Made by a program: the position numbers and the translations under genes. The notes beneath the pieces were generated by a model. It ran no database searches and had not been told where the DNA came from. It saw nothing but the letters and a program-made list of their open reading frames with translations. 8,560 nucleotides of DNA, taken from contig JAIRXO010000162.1 in assembly GCA_031268255.1 (NCBI GenBank), positions 1-8,560 on the forward strand, written 5' to 3'. Source of the DNA: Spirochaetaceae bacterium. GTDB lineage: Bacteria > Spirochaetota > Spirochaetia > Treponematales > Breznakiellaceae. Below, piece by piece: positions 1-6,182 of the stretch (the stretch's first letter is position 1; each line of letters opens with the position of its first letter).

Positions 1-42
1 CGCCGCCGAAGATACAGCCGCCGCCGAAGATACAGCCGCCGC
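1..42 (+). repeat. Tandem 18-bp coding repeat
   Basis: Two identical 18-bp units occupy 2-19 and 20-37, and the 18-bp period persists from 1 to 42. Each unit encodes AAEDTA. The array continues into the left edge, so the true copy number cannot be seen. Exact nucleotide identity suggests recent duplication or slippage. Confidence 0.8.
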
Positions 43-379
43 TGACGGTGCACCCACTGCCGATGGTTCGTCCGCCGAAGTACCGGGCACGGAAGAATAT
101 GCCGTCACGGAATCTGCCGCCGCCGGTGTACTGACTGCCAATGGTTCGTCTGCCGAAGTGCTGGTTGCGGAAGAATCTGCCGCCGCTGACGTGTCTGCCG
201 AAGCGCCAGGTGCGGAAGAACTCGCCGCCATGGAAACAGTCGCCACCGGAGAAACAGACGTCGTTATGGAGGAGAAGAAATCAGAGACTTCAACGGATAA
301 CCCAGATTTTGAAGTACAGTTTGTCCCCATTATATTGCCGGATTCAAACCCTTCGCCTAACGAACCGGAAAACCGTTAG
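2..379 (+). CDS. C-terminal part of an Ala/Glu-rich repetitive protein, function unknown (5' end outside window)
   Basis: The frame is open from the window edge (first full codon at position 2) to a TAG at 377-379, giving the last 125 residues of a longer protein. I do not recognise it. The visible part is acidic and low-complexity, dominated by Ala, Glu, Thr, Ser, Gly and Asp. It starts with two identical AAEDTA units, then has two related segments, TADGSSAEV (residues 19-27 here) and TANGSSAEV (45-53), spaced 26 residues apart, each followed by an EE-containing stretch. The last 35 or so residues are less repetitive (DFEVQFVPIILPDSNP) and end in a Pro/Asn/Glu-rich tail. There is no membrane segment or cysteine. 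This suits a disordered linker or tail on a larger protein. The GTG at 158 could start a short ORF, but the repeats upstream run in the same frame, so a longer gene is more likely. It converges on the histidine kinase gene, with 16 bp between the two stops. Confidence 0.6.
   Translation, partial: AAEDTAAAEDTAAADGAPTADGSSAEVPGTEEYAVTESAAAGVLTANGSSAEVLVAEESAAADVSAEAPGAEELAAMETVATGETDVVMEEKKSETSTDNPDFEVQFVPIILPDSNPSPNEPENR
56..160 (+). repeat. Degenerate 78-bp direct repeat in the Ala/Glu-rich gene
   Basis: The 27-bp segments at 56-82 and 134-160 match at 24 positions and encode TADGSSAEV and TANGSSAEV, with a 78-bp (26-codon) spacing. The sequence after each copy is related only loosely at protein level. 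This is a higher-order repeat on top of the 18-bp array. Confidence 0.6.
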
Positions 380-395
380 CAGCCCAATCAGGTCA

Positions 396-1406
396 TTAGC
401 TCTGTCCGCAGAGGGAGAAACCGGCCTTAAAGATATGGACCGATGAACCGTCATCAAGACGTTCTCCTCCGGCCCTGGCAGTGAGCTGTTCTATTATTTC
501 CAGTCCCATGGTTCCAGACGCCGCCTCTTTTTTTTCCGGGGTTTCTTTTCCGTCCTGAAATGTATTCTGGTCAGAATAGCAGAAAATAAACTGTTTCTTT
601 TCGCGGTAAATGCGTATTTCAACCGAAACAAAATCGGTTTTCCGGTGCTTGATGGTATTCAGTATCAATTCAAGAAGCAGAATGGCAAGGAGTACGGCTC
701 TGGTTCTGGGGATTTCGAGGGTTTCTTCAAGGTTGTATCCGGCGGACAGGGTTCCGAAGCGGTTCAGAATGGTCAGGCGTATCTGGTTGACCAGGGTCCT
801 GAAATAGCCCAGTATGCTTACATTTTCTTCATCGCTGCTGTCCTCAAGCATGGTATAGAGGAAAAGCAGTTCATCAAACCACTGCTCTATTTTTTCCCTG
901 AGCTGAACATTCAGTTCCGGGAGCGGCGCAATAAGGGAAATAAGGCTTCCGCAGATAAATTGCAGCAGATTACGGTGCCGGTGGCGCATTTCGCGGAGAT
1001 AGAATTCGGTGTTGGAATCTTTCCAGAGGCTGGTTTCTATGACTTCGATTTTCTGTACGGTCCGGGAAAGTACGAGTTCAATATGTTCAAGAAATTCATT
1101 GTGTTTTTCCACATCGTTAGACGCTATGGCAAGTTTTCCGGTAACAATTCCCGCCGGCCCGTTGAGAAAAATAAGCCTTTTACCGGCATCACTGGTTTCA
1201 TTTTCCTCCGAGAGCAGGGTTCCGGCCTGATCGCTTCCCAGCCCCTGGATGTAGCGGTAATGAAAAAATTGGCTGTGTATGGCAAGGCCGGCGCCTGAAA
1301 AGGGGATCACCTTGGTAATGAGGGTAACAAGGTCATCCAGGGAACCGGTGATGTTTTTAAGCCGCTTTCTGTGACGGGCCCTTATGGGCGGAATAAGGGC
1401 GGCCAT
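396..1406 (-). CDS. Soluble sensor histidine kinase, HisKA_2 type
   Basis: A 336-residue protein without membrane segments, so probably a cytoplasmic sensor kinase that autophosphorylates on histidine and passes the phosphate to a response regulator. Residues about 20-125 look like a divergent GAF-like sensor domain (inference from pattern only). The H-box EMRHRHRNLLQ at 139-149 corresponds to the HisKA_2/HWE-like E-x-x-H-R-x-K-N-x-L-Q motif, making H142 the likely phosphoacceptor. A helical dimerisation segment follows (150-230). The ATPase domain has an N-box at 246-254 (E246, N250, H254), D279 in SDQN in place of the usual D-x-G, and a G-box with G298 and G301 (GTMGLEII). The ATG is supported by AAGGAG at 1412-1417 with a 5-nt spacer. 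This Shine-Dalgarno lies just after the shikimate kinase stop, so the two genes are very probably co-transcribed. No response regulator lies nearby, so its partner is unknown. Kinase identity is solid; the N-terminal domain is uncertain. Confidence 0.82.
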   Translation of the reverse strand: MAALIPPIRARHRKRLKNITGSLDDLVTLITKVIPFSGAGLAIHSQFFHYRYIQGLGSDQAGTLLSEENETSDAGKRLIFLNGPAGIVTGKLAIASNDVEKHNEFLEHIELVLSRTVQKIEVIETSLWKDSNTEFYLREMRHRHRNLLQFICGSLISLIAPLPELNVQLREKIEQWFDELLFLYTMLEDSSDEENVSILGYFRTLVNQIRLTILNRFGTLSAGYNLEETLEIPRTRAVLLAILLLELILNTIKHRKTDFVSVEIRIYREKKQFIFCYSDQNTFQDGKETPEKKEAASGTMGLEIIEQLTARAGGERLDDGSSVHIFKAGFSLCGQS

Positions 1407-1411
1407 ACTGT

Positions 1412-1417
1412 CTCCTT
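1412..1417 (-). promoter_or_regulatory. Shine-Dalgarno site of the histidine kinase
   Basis: AAGGAG on the - strand, 5 nt before the ATG at 1404-1406 and inside the 15-bp gap after the aroK stop. It fixes the kinase start and supports one transcript with aroK. Confidence 0.75.
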
Positions 1418-1421
1418 GTTT

Positions 1422-1964
1422 TTACCGGTTCGTAAGCAAGGCTCTGATTTCCCCGCTTAATTCGGCAGGCGTTTTATCTTCGGCGGTGATGATATGGAGC
1501 GCCGCTTTCCGGTACAGGGCGGCCCGCCTTTCATGGAGTTCCCGGTGCAGTTTCCGGGGGTCTGGCCCTTTAAGAAAAGCGGGCCACCCTCCGCCCTGTT
1601 CAGCCGCCTTCTCTATGCGCTTCCACGCCGTGTCCGCCGATACTTCAAAATATAATACTAAAGAAAAATCTTTAAGCATGCCGAAGGCTTCTTGATTGTC
1701 AATAATGCCCCCGCCTGCCGCGATGAATACCGGCGCGCCGCTTTGGGAGGCCAGTTCACGGGCCTTTTGTACCGCGCGCGTTTCCGTGTCCCGGAATATT
1801 TTTTCCCCTGAGAGAAAGAGATCGCGGGCCGTCAGGCCGGAGAGTTCTTCCAAAAGAACATCTAGGTCTATAAAAAGACCGCCTGAGTCTTGTGCCGCGG
1901 TCTTTGCCGCCAGAGTCTTGCCGCAGTGTTTCGGCCCCGTAAAAGAAAAAACCTCCGTCCCCAT
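1422..1964 (-). CDS. aroK: Shikimate kinase
   Basis: A 180-residue P-loop kinase that phosphorylates shikimate to shikimate 3-phosphate with ATP, in the cytoplasmic chorismate pathway to aromatic amino acids. Walker A is GPKHCGKT at 10-17. The shikimate-binding residues sit where the family has them: D33-x-D35, F57-R58, E61, and the GGG loop at 84-86. R147 in ERRAALYR matches the conserved C-terminal arginine. Length is normal for the family. One oddity: the LID motif, usually R-P-L-L, reads W127-P-A-F, so the LID arginine that helps catalysis is a tryptophan. An arginine two residues after the following PDP could stand in, or this may be a distinct subfamily. The ATG has only a weak AGGG at 1973-1976 (8-nt spacer). 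The gene is first in a two-gene unit with the histidine kinase and divergent from the PrsW-like gene. Confidence 0.88.
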   Translation of the reverse strand: MGTEVFSFTGPKHCGKTLAAKTAAQDSGGLFIDLDVLLEELSGLTARDLFLSGEKIFRDTETRAVQKARELASQSGAPVFIAAGGGIIDNQEAFGMLKDFSLVLYFEVSADTAWKRIEKAAEQGGGWPAFLKGPDPRKLHRELHERRAALYRKAALHIITAEDKTPAELSGEIRALLTNR

Positions 1965-2002
1965 AGACTATACCCTATCTGAATCATTAGTATTAGGCTA
2001 GG
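1965..2002. promoter_or_regulatory. 38-bp divergent intergenic region, probable overlapping promoters
   Basis: This AT-rich stretch is the only DNA between the divergent aroK and PrsW-like starts, so both transcripts must begin in it or inside the opposite gene. A TATAGT on the - strand lies within a few bases of the aroK ATG, too close for a normal leader. No convincing -35 and -10 pair was found for either direction. It also holds the weak ribosome sites: AGGG for aroK (1973-1976) and AGG for the protease (1995-1997). Confidence 0.35.
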
Positions 2003-2701
2003 GTGATGAACGGATTTGTATCGCTGGCGCTCCTCGTTTTGATGGCCGCCCTGCCGGTATTGGTAAGTTATATCTGGCTCAGGAGGAAAGGGTGGGGGAT
2101 ACTGCTCTTTGCCGCGGCTCTCCTTGCCGGCGTCCTCGCGCTTATTACCGCCGTGCTGCTTCAAAGCCTGTTTCCGCCCCGGACATTGCTTCCGGGAATG
2201 TGGGGAATATTTTTCAAACTCTTTATCGAAATCGCCGGAACCGAGGAAGGCAGCCGCCTTGTCTTTCTGGTGCTGTTCCTTAAACTCATCTCCCGCTTTC
2301 CTTCTTCCGGTGCCATGGACGGGAATTTCAAAAGTGATGATTTTTATTTCAGGAGCCTTGCCTCAGGTCTTGCCTCCGGCCTTGGCTTCGCGTTTATGGA
2401 AACCATCTCCTATGCCGCCGCAGACCTGGGCATAGCCCTGTTCAGGGCTTTTTCCGCCGCTCCTCTCCATGCGGCCTGCGGCATACGGGCGGCCTTTGCC
2501 GCCGATTTTATAGTCCGCGGCAGGGACGAAAAAGGAACCGGCGGCGGCAGGAATTTTATATTTGCCGTCATCATACACGGTATGTATAACTTCCTCCTCA
2601 TAAACCCCGGCGTTCCCGCCTTTGTTCCCGTTATGCTCGCGTTTATCAGCCTGATTGTTCCTCTCCTGGTCTGGCGCGCAAAGAGCGGGCCGCCGGCGTA
2701 A
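2003..2701 (+). CDS. PrsW-like intramembrane metalloprotease
   Basis: A 232-residue very hydrophobic protein with about seven predicted membrane segments (roughly 5-25, 32-56, 68-78, 86-97, 119-140, 185-199, 205-225). All four motifs of the PrsW family are present: E81-E82 in TEEGSR, E133 in FAFMETISY, H156 in PLHAACG, and H192 with N196 in HGMYN. PrsW proteins relate to CAAX-type proteases; the Bacillus member cleaves the anti-sigma factor RsiW. No anti-sigma or sigma gene is nearby, so the substrate here is unknown. Start choice is between GTG at 2003 and the adjacent ATG at 2006; AGG at 1995-1997 is 5 or 8 nt upstream respectively, and the difference is one residue. It stands alone on the + strand, divergent from aroK and convergent with recJ. 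Family assignment is good; function is inferred. Confidence 0.78.
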   Translation: MMNGFVSLALLVLMAALPVLVSYIWLRRKGWGILLFAAALLAGVLALITAVLLQSLFPPRTLLPGMWGIFFKLFIEIAGTEEGSRLVFLVLFLKLISRFPSSGAMDGNFKSDDFYFRSLASGLASGLGFAFMETISYAAADLGIALFRAFSAAPLHAACGIRAAFAADFIVRGRDEKGTGGGRNFIFAVIIHGMYNFLLINPGVPAFVPVMLAFISLIVPLLVWRAKSGPPA

Positions 2702-2709
2702 ACACAGCC

Positions 2710-2726
2710 GGAGGCGGACAGCCTCC
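2710..2726. terminator. Hairpin between convergent genes, possible bidirectional terminator
   Basis: GGAGGC at 2710-2715 and GCCTCC at 2721-2726 form a perfect 6-bp GC-rich stem with a 5-nt loop. It lies 8 bp after the protease stop and directly abuts the recJ stop codon. No T-tract follows on either strand, so it may act weakly, or as a Rho-assisted or RNA 3'-end stabilising hairpin. Confidence 0.45.
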
Positions 2727-4841
2727 CTAAGACCGCTTGAGATCGGTAACGATGATTTGGGGTGTTTCCATGCCGTTAAACCAGTTCCGGGAAAACCTGA
2801 AAACCAGGTCCACCGTATCGTTAAGGTCAAAATCCTGCTTTAACTTGCCGGCGGCCTGCCAGTACATGGCCGGCCATTTGTGTTTTCCCGTATCAAGGGT
2901 AAGTTTGACATGTTTGGCGCCGTTCTTGCCTACGAGGTCAATATTGACAATCTTGAGAGCGCGGGCCATAAACACGAGGGGGGGATTCGCCTCACCGTAG
3001 GGTTCAAAACGGTCCACAAGGGTAAAGATTTCAGGGGTAATGTATTCATGGGGAAGTTCAGCGTCAATGTTTATGGTCTGCTCGTCCTCAAGTGAACCGA
3101 GTTCTATGGTCATGGCCGCCCTCTTGAGCCTTTCAAGAAAGGTGTCCCAGTTGTCCATAGTCAGGCTGAAACCGGCGGCGAAATCATGGCCGCCCCAGTC
3201 AATAAAAAGGTCGGCGCACTGTTCGAGTATGCCCCGTACATTGTAGCCCCGCAGGGACCTGAACGAACCAGTGGCGACATTTTCGTTAAACGAAACGACC
3301 AGGGCCGGAACCTTGAAACGGCTGATAAGGCGGTTCGCCATGATGCCGGTAACGCCGCGGAAAATGCTGTCCCCCGCGGCAAGCACCATGTTGCCGCTGT
3401 AGGTATCAAGGCTCTTTTCCGCCAGAGGTTCTACCACGCCCCAAGTCTCCTCGCCGACCTTTTTCCGTTCCTCGTTCATGCTGATCACTTCGTCAGCGAG
3501 CCTGTCCCTTTCCTGGGGATTTTCTTCCAGGAGCAGGGCAACCGCCTTGCCGGCGTTTCCCATGCGGCCTGACGCGTTGATCACCGGGCAGAGGTTCCAG
3601 GAAATATCCGTTGAACCGATACGCCTTCCCGAAAATTCAAGTTTGAAAAGAAGGTCCGAAAGGCCGGGGCGCGGCTTTTTCATCAGCGACGCGATGCCGG
3701 TTCTAACGATGACGCGGTTTTCGTCCCTGAGGGGCATAATATCCGCTATGGTTCCCAGTGCGGCAAGCTGCAGGTCCCCATAATCATCAGCGTCAAAATT
3801 TTTCTCCTTCTTGTGGACAAAGGAGACAAAGAGGTTGACCAGTACGTCCAGTTCGCCGCCGCCGCCATAGCGGGCTATGCGGGACAGTTCCTTGATCCTG
3901 AGGAGGCTTTTTCCCGCCGTGGCGGGAATCTCATCTGCGACCTGGGGAGATAAGTCAAGCATATAAATATCAACGCCGCTTCCGAAAATTTTCGCGAAGA
4001 TTTTTTTCTGCAGCGGCACATCCCAGGCGAATATGCTCTGGCCTTCAAGAAAGGCGGGTATCCTCGTATCGCTGATGCCTGCCATGCCGGGGATTATGGT
4101 TTCTTCCAGCCGGTCTATGACCGACAGGTTCCGCAGTTTGGCTATCTCAACGACATAGGCGTCATTCACCGGCCTGGTGTTAAAGAGGCATACATTGTGC
4201 CCGTAGAACTGGCTTTTCAGGGCAAAGCGCAGCGCGGCGGCGAGCTTATAGGCCACTCCGCAACCGGCAAGATCGCGGAACGGGTAGCGGGAATTTTTGA
4301 GCTTGGGATTGACAATGGCCAGGGCCTCAGGCAGGCAGTCCTGGGGATTGTGGTGATCGGTGATGATCATGTCCACTCCCAGTTCGGCGGCTCGCCTGGC
4401 TTCCGCGATATTGGAAATGCCGCAGTCAACGGTGATGATGAGCGTTCCGTCAGAAGCGGCGAATTCCTCTACGGCCCTGACCGAAAGGCCGTAGGTGTCG
4501 TTGCCGGTGGGGAGCCGCCAGGCAACATCCATGCCCAGCTTCAGCAGGGCCGAACAGAGCAGGGCCGTACTGGTGATGCCGTCCACATCCCGGTCGCCGA
4601 AAACAAGAACCTTTTCGCCTTCTTCCTTCGCGGCAAGTATGCGGTCCACCGCGTCCTCCATCCCGGAAAGTTCAAAGGGATTATGGAGATGCCTCGGATC
4701 ATCTTCGAGAAAGTAGCGTATTTCCCCGCCTTCACATATACCCCTTCGGGCGAGTATGGACGCGCTAAGGAGATCGCAGCCGTATCCCGAAGAAAGCTCC
4801 CTTACAAGTTCTGAGGGTATGTCTTTTTTTCCCCAGTTCAT
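2727..4841 (-). CDS. recJ: Single-stranded-DNA-specific 5'-3' exonuclease RecJ with an internal insertion
   Basis: A 704-residue DHH-family nuclease that degrades single-stranded DNA from the 5' end, in RecFOR recombination and mismatch or base-excision repair. Metal-binding motifs in order: GDRDVDG at 82-88 (D83, D85), TVDCG with D139, D162-H163-H164, and GTIAD with D367. The DHHA1 part includes INASGRMGNAGKA (421-432) and GGHDFAAGF (550-558). The C-terminal 590-700 is OB-like. Motif I has Arg where RecJ normally has Tyr (GDYD). About 203 residues separate DHH from GTIAD, against about 60 in Thermus RecJ, so roughly 143 residues are inserted (205-349; see separate entry). Its ATG overlaps the stop of the phosphorylase gene as ATGA (4838-4841), and only a poor GGCGGGG lies upstream, so translation is probably coupled. 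Last gene of the - strand run. Confidence 0.93.
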   Translation of the reverse strand: MNWGKKDIPSELVRELSSGYGCDLLSASILARRGICEGGEIRYFLEDDPRHLHNPFELSGMEDAVDRILAAKEEGEKVLVFGDRDVDGITSTALLCSALLKLGMDVAWRLPTGNDTYGLSVRAVEEFAASDGTLIITVDCGISNIAEARRAAELGVDMIITDHHNPQDCLPEALAIVNPKLKNSRYPFRDLAGCGVAYKLAAALRFALKSQFYGHNVCLFNTRPVNDAYVVEIAKLRNLSVIDRLEETIIPGMAGISDTRIPAFLEGQSIFAWDVPLQKKIFAKIFGSGVDIYMLDLSPQVADEIPATAGKSLLRIKELSRIARYGGGGELDVLVNLFVSFVHKKEKNFDADDYGDLQLAALGTIADIMPLRDENRVIVRTGIASLMKKPRPGLSDLLFKLEFSGRRIGSTDISWNLCPVINASGRMGNAGKAVALLLEENPQERDRLADEVISMNEERKKVGEETWGVVEPLAEKSLDTYSGNMVLAAGDSIFRGVTGIMANRLISRFKVPALVVSFNENVATGSFRSLRGYNVRGILEQCADLFIDWGGHDFAAGFSLTMDNWDTFLERLKRAAMTIELGSLEDEQTINIDAELPHEYITPEIFTLVDRFEPYGEANPPLVFMARALKIVNIDLVGKNGAKHVKLTLDTGKHKWPAMYWQAAGKLKQDFDLNDTVDLVFRFSRNWFNGMETPQIIVTDLKRS
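3795..4229 (-). other. Insertion domain in RecJ resembling a degenerate DnaQ-type exonuclease
   Basis: RecJ residues about 205-349 lie between the end of the DHH core (AGCGVAYKL) and GTIAD. The order of motifs follows the DEDDh exonuclease fold: a first strand VCLFNTRP (217-224, compare vvfDxETTG), then YVVEIAKL (229-236, compare IIEIgAV), VIDRLEETIIPG (241-252, compare ivdrFetLvnPg), FLEGQSIFAWDVPLQKKIF (264-282, compare lvaHNapFDlxfL), SLLRIKELSRI (312-322) and ELDVLVNLF (330-338, compare HrAlxDAxat). Catalytic positions are mostly lost: Asp to N221, Glu to R223, Asp to Q278, His to Gly near 327; only D332 may persist. If correct it is a non-catalytic pseudo-exonuclease, perhaps for protein contacts or substrate guidance. 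This rests on pattern recognition, without a profile search. Confidence 0.55.
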
Positions 4842-6157
4842 ACGGTCCCCGCCGGCTCTATGCTCTTGAGTACCATGCGGCGGCTTTCAGGCGGAACAGC
4901 ACTGTAGGAAAGAGAACGTTCCAACTGGGGCAGGGCGGCCTCAAGACCCTCCCTGTCTTTGGCCCAGACCGACATAACAAGGTCCCCGGCCTTGACCGCG
5001 TCGCCCCCTTTTTTGTGGAAGCACACTCCCGCCGTGGGGCTTACCGCGTCTTCGGTCCGGTTCCTGCCTACGCCAAGCTGTACGCCCGCGTGGCCGACCT
5101 GCCATGCGTCAATGCGGCTTATAAAGCCCCCTTCCCGGGCCCGCACCTCGCCCCGCGTATCCGAGCGGTATACACCCCGCATCCTGAGAAAACTGTCCGG
5201 GTCTCCGCCCTGGCTCCGTATATTGTCAAGGAAAAGCTGCCGGGGTTTTCCGCTTTTAAGCGCCTCCTCGCAGAGCCTTCTGCCTTCGGACGGATTTTGC
5301 GCCTTGCCGCCGAGGACAGCCATGCGGGCGGCAAGCTCCAGGGTAAGTTCCATAAGGTCCCGCGGGCCCTTTCCTTCAAGACAATCAATACTTTCTTCAA
5401 CTTCAAGAAAATTCCCTACCATATTGCCCAAAGGTTCGTCCATGTCGGTGAGCAGGGCGGTGATTTTCATTCCCATGGCCGCCCCGGTGTCAACAAGGGA
5501 ACGGGCCAGCTCTTCGCCGTCTTTGGCATCCTTCATAAAGGCGCCCGAACCGTATTTGACATCGAGTACCAGGGCATCAGTACCCTCGGCAAGTTTTTTG
5601 GAAAGTATGCTGGCGGTGATGAGGGGTATGGATTCCACCGTGCCGCTTACATCCCTGAGGGCATAGAGAAGCCGGTCGGCGGGAACAATCTCCCTGGTCT
5701 GTCCTGTCATGGCAAAACCGTCCCTGTCAAGAATCTCCCGGAATTCCTCCCGGCTGAGATTGGTCCTGTAACCAGGTATGGCCTCCAGCTTGTCCAGGGT
5801 TCCGCCTGTATGGCCCAGGGCGCGGCCTGACATCATGGGGTCCCTGATACCCAGGCTTGCCGCTATGGGCGCGAGAATGAGACTGGTCTTGTCGCCCACG
5901 CCGCCTGTGGAATGTTTATCCACAAACGGGCCTTTTATGCCGGAAAGATCCATCACATCCCCCGAGTTGAGCATCACTTTGGTAAGGGCGGCTGTTTCCC
6001 CCTTGGTCATGCCCCTGAAGAACACCGCCATGGCCCAGGCGGAAACCTGGTAGTCCGGTATGGTTCCCGCCACATAGCCGGAAATCAAAAAGTGTATTTC
6101 TTCCCCGCTTAATTCCCCGCCGGAACGTTTCTTCATGATGATATCAACGGCTCTCAT
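4838..6157 (-). CDS. deoA: Thymidine/pyrimidine-nucleoside phosphorylase
   Basis: A 439-residue cytoplasmic enzyme that cleaves thymidine, and possibly uridine, with phosphate to base plus (deoxy)ribose 1-phosphate. The family signature SGRALGHTGGTLDKLE is at 110-125. The phosphate loop KHSTGGVGDK is at 81-90. R168, S183 and K187 fall exactly on the pyrimidine-binding residues of Bacillus pyrimidine-nucleoside phosphorylase. Residue 108 is Met; as I recall, thymidine phosphorylases carry Met here and broader enzymes Lys, which favours thymidine preference. I chose ATG 6155-6157 because GGAGG lies 5 nt upstream and relatives begin with M-R-x-V-D-I-I. A TTG at 6169 would add four residues but overlaps the Shine-Dalgarno region. 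The gene follows recO by 25 bp and its TGA overlaps the recJ ATG. Symbol deoA fits best; pdp is the alternative. Confidence 0.92.
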   Translation of the reverse strand: MRAVDIIMKKRSGGELSGEEIHFLISGYVAGTIPDYQVSAWAMAVFFRGMTKGETAALTKVMLNSGDVMDLSGIKGPFVDKHSTGGVGDKTSLILAPIAASLGIRDPMMSGRALGHTGGTLDKLEAIPGYRTNLSREEFREILDRDGFAMTGQTREIVPADRLLYALRDVSGTVESIPLITASILSKKLAEGTDALVLDVKYGSGAFMKDAKDGEELARSLVDTGAAMGMKITALLTDMDEPLGNMVGNFLEVEESIDCLEGKGPRDLMELTLELAARMAVLGGKAQNPSEGRRLCEEALKSGKPRQLFLDNIRSQGGDPDSFLRMRGVYRSDTRGEVRAREGGFISRIDAWQVGHAGVQLGVGRNRTEDAVSPTAGVCFHKKGGDAVKAGDLVMSVWAKDREGLEAALPQLERSLSYSAVPPESRRMVLKSIEPAGTV

Positions 6158-6162
6158 CGCAT

Positions 6163-6167
6163 CCTCC
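6163..6167 (-). promoter_or_regulatory. Shine-Dalgarno site that sets the phosphorylase start
   Basis: GGAGG on the - strand, 5 nt upstream of ATG 6155-6157. It rules against the in-frame TTG at 6167-6169, which overlaps the motif itself. Confidence 0.8.
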
Positions 6168-6182
6168 AATGGATTTGTCTAA

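Noticed and set aside
1..160. CRISPR-like array
   Set aside because: The direct repeats are adjacent and in frame with a coding sequence, without unique spacers of constant length.
141..446. + strand 101-codon frame overlapping the Ala/Glu-rich gene
   Set aside because: An out-of-frame reading of the repeats that overlaps the kinase 3' end; the acidic repeat frame is open to the window edge and is more protein-like.
645..1298. + strand 217-codon frame opposite the histidine kinase
   Set aside because: The - strand frame carries complete H, N and G boxes with a good Shine-Dalgarno; the + frame has no recognisable content.
4197..4814. + strand 205-codon frame opposite the recJ 5' half
   Set aside because: Antisense of the RecJ DHH core, with no independent support.
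4959..5830. Long + strand open frames of 235 and 271 codons opposite the phosphorylase gene
   Set aside because: Antisense shadows of a well-supported gene in GC-rich sequence; they are rich in Arg, Ser and Pro and match no family.
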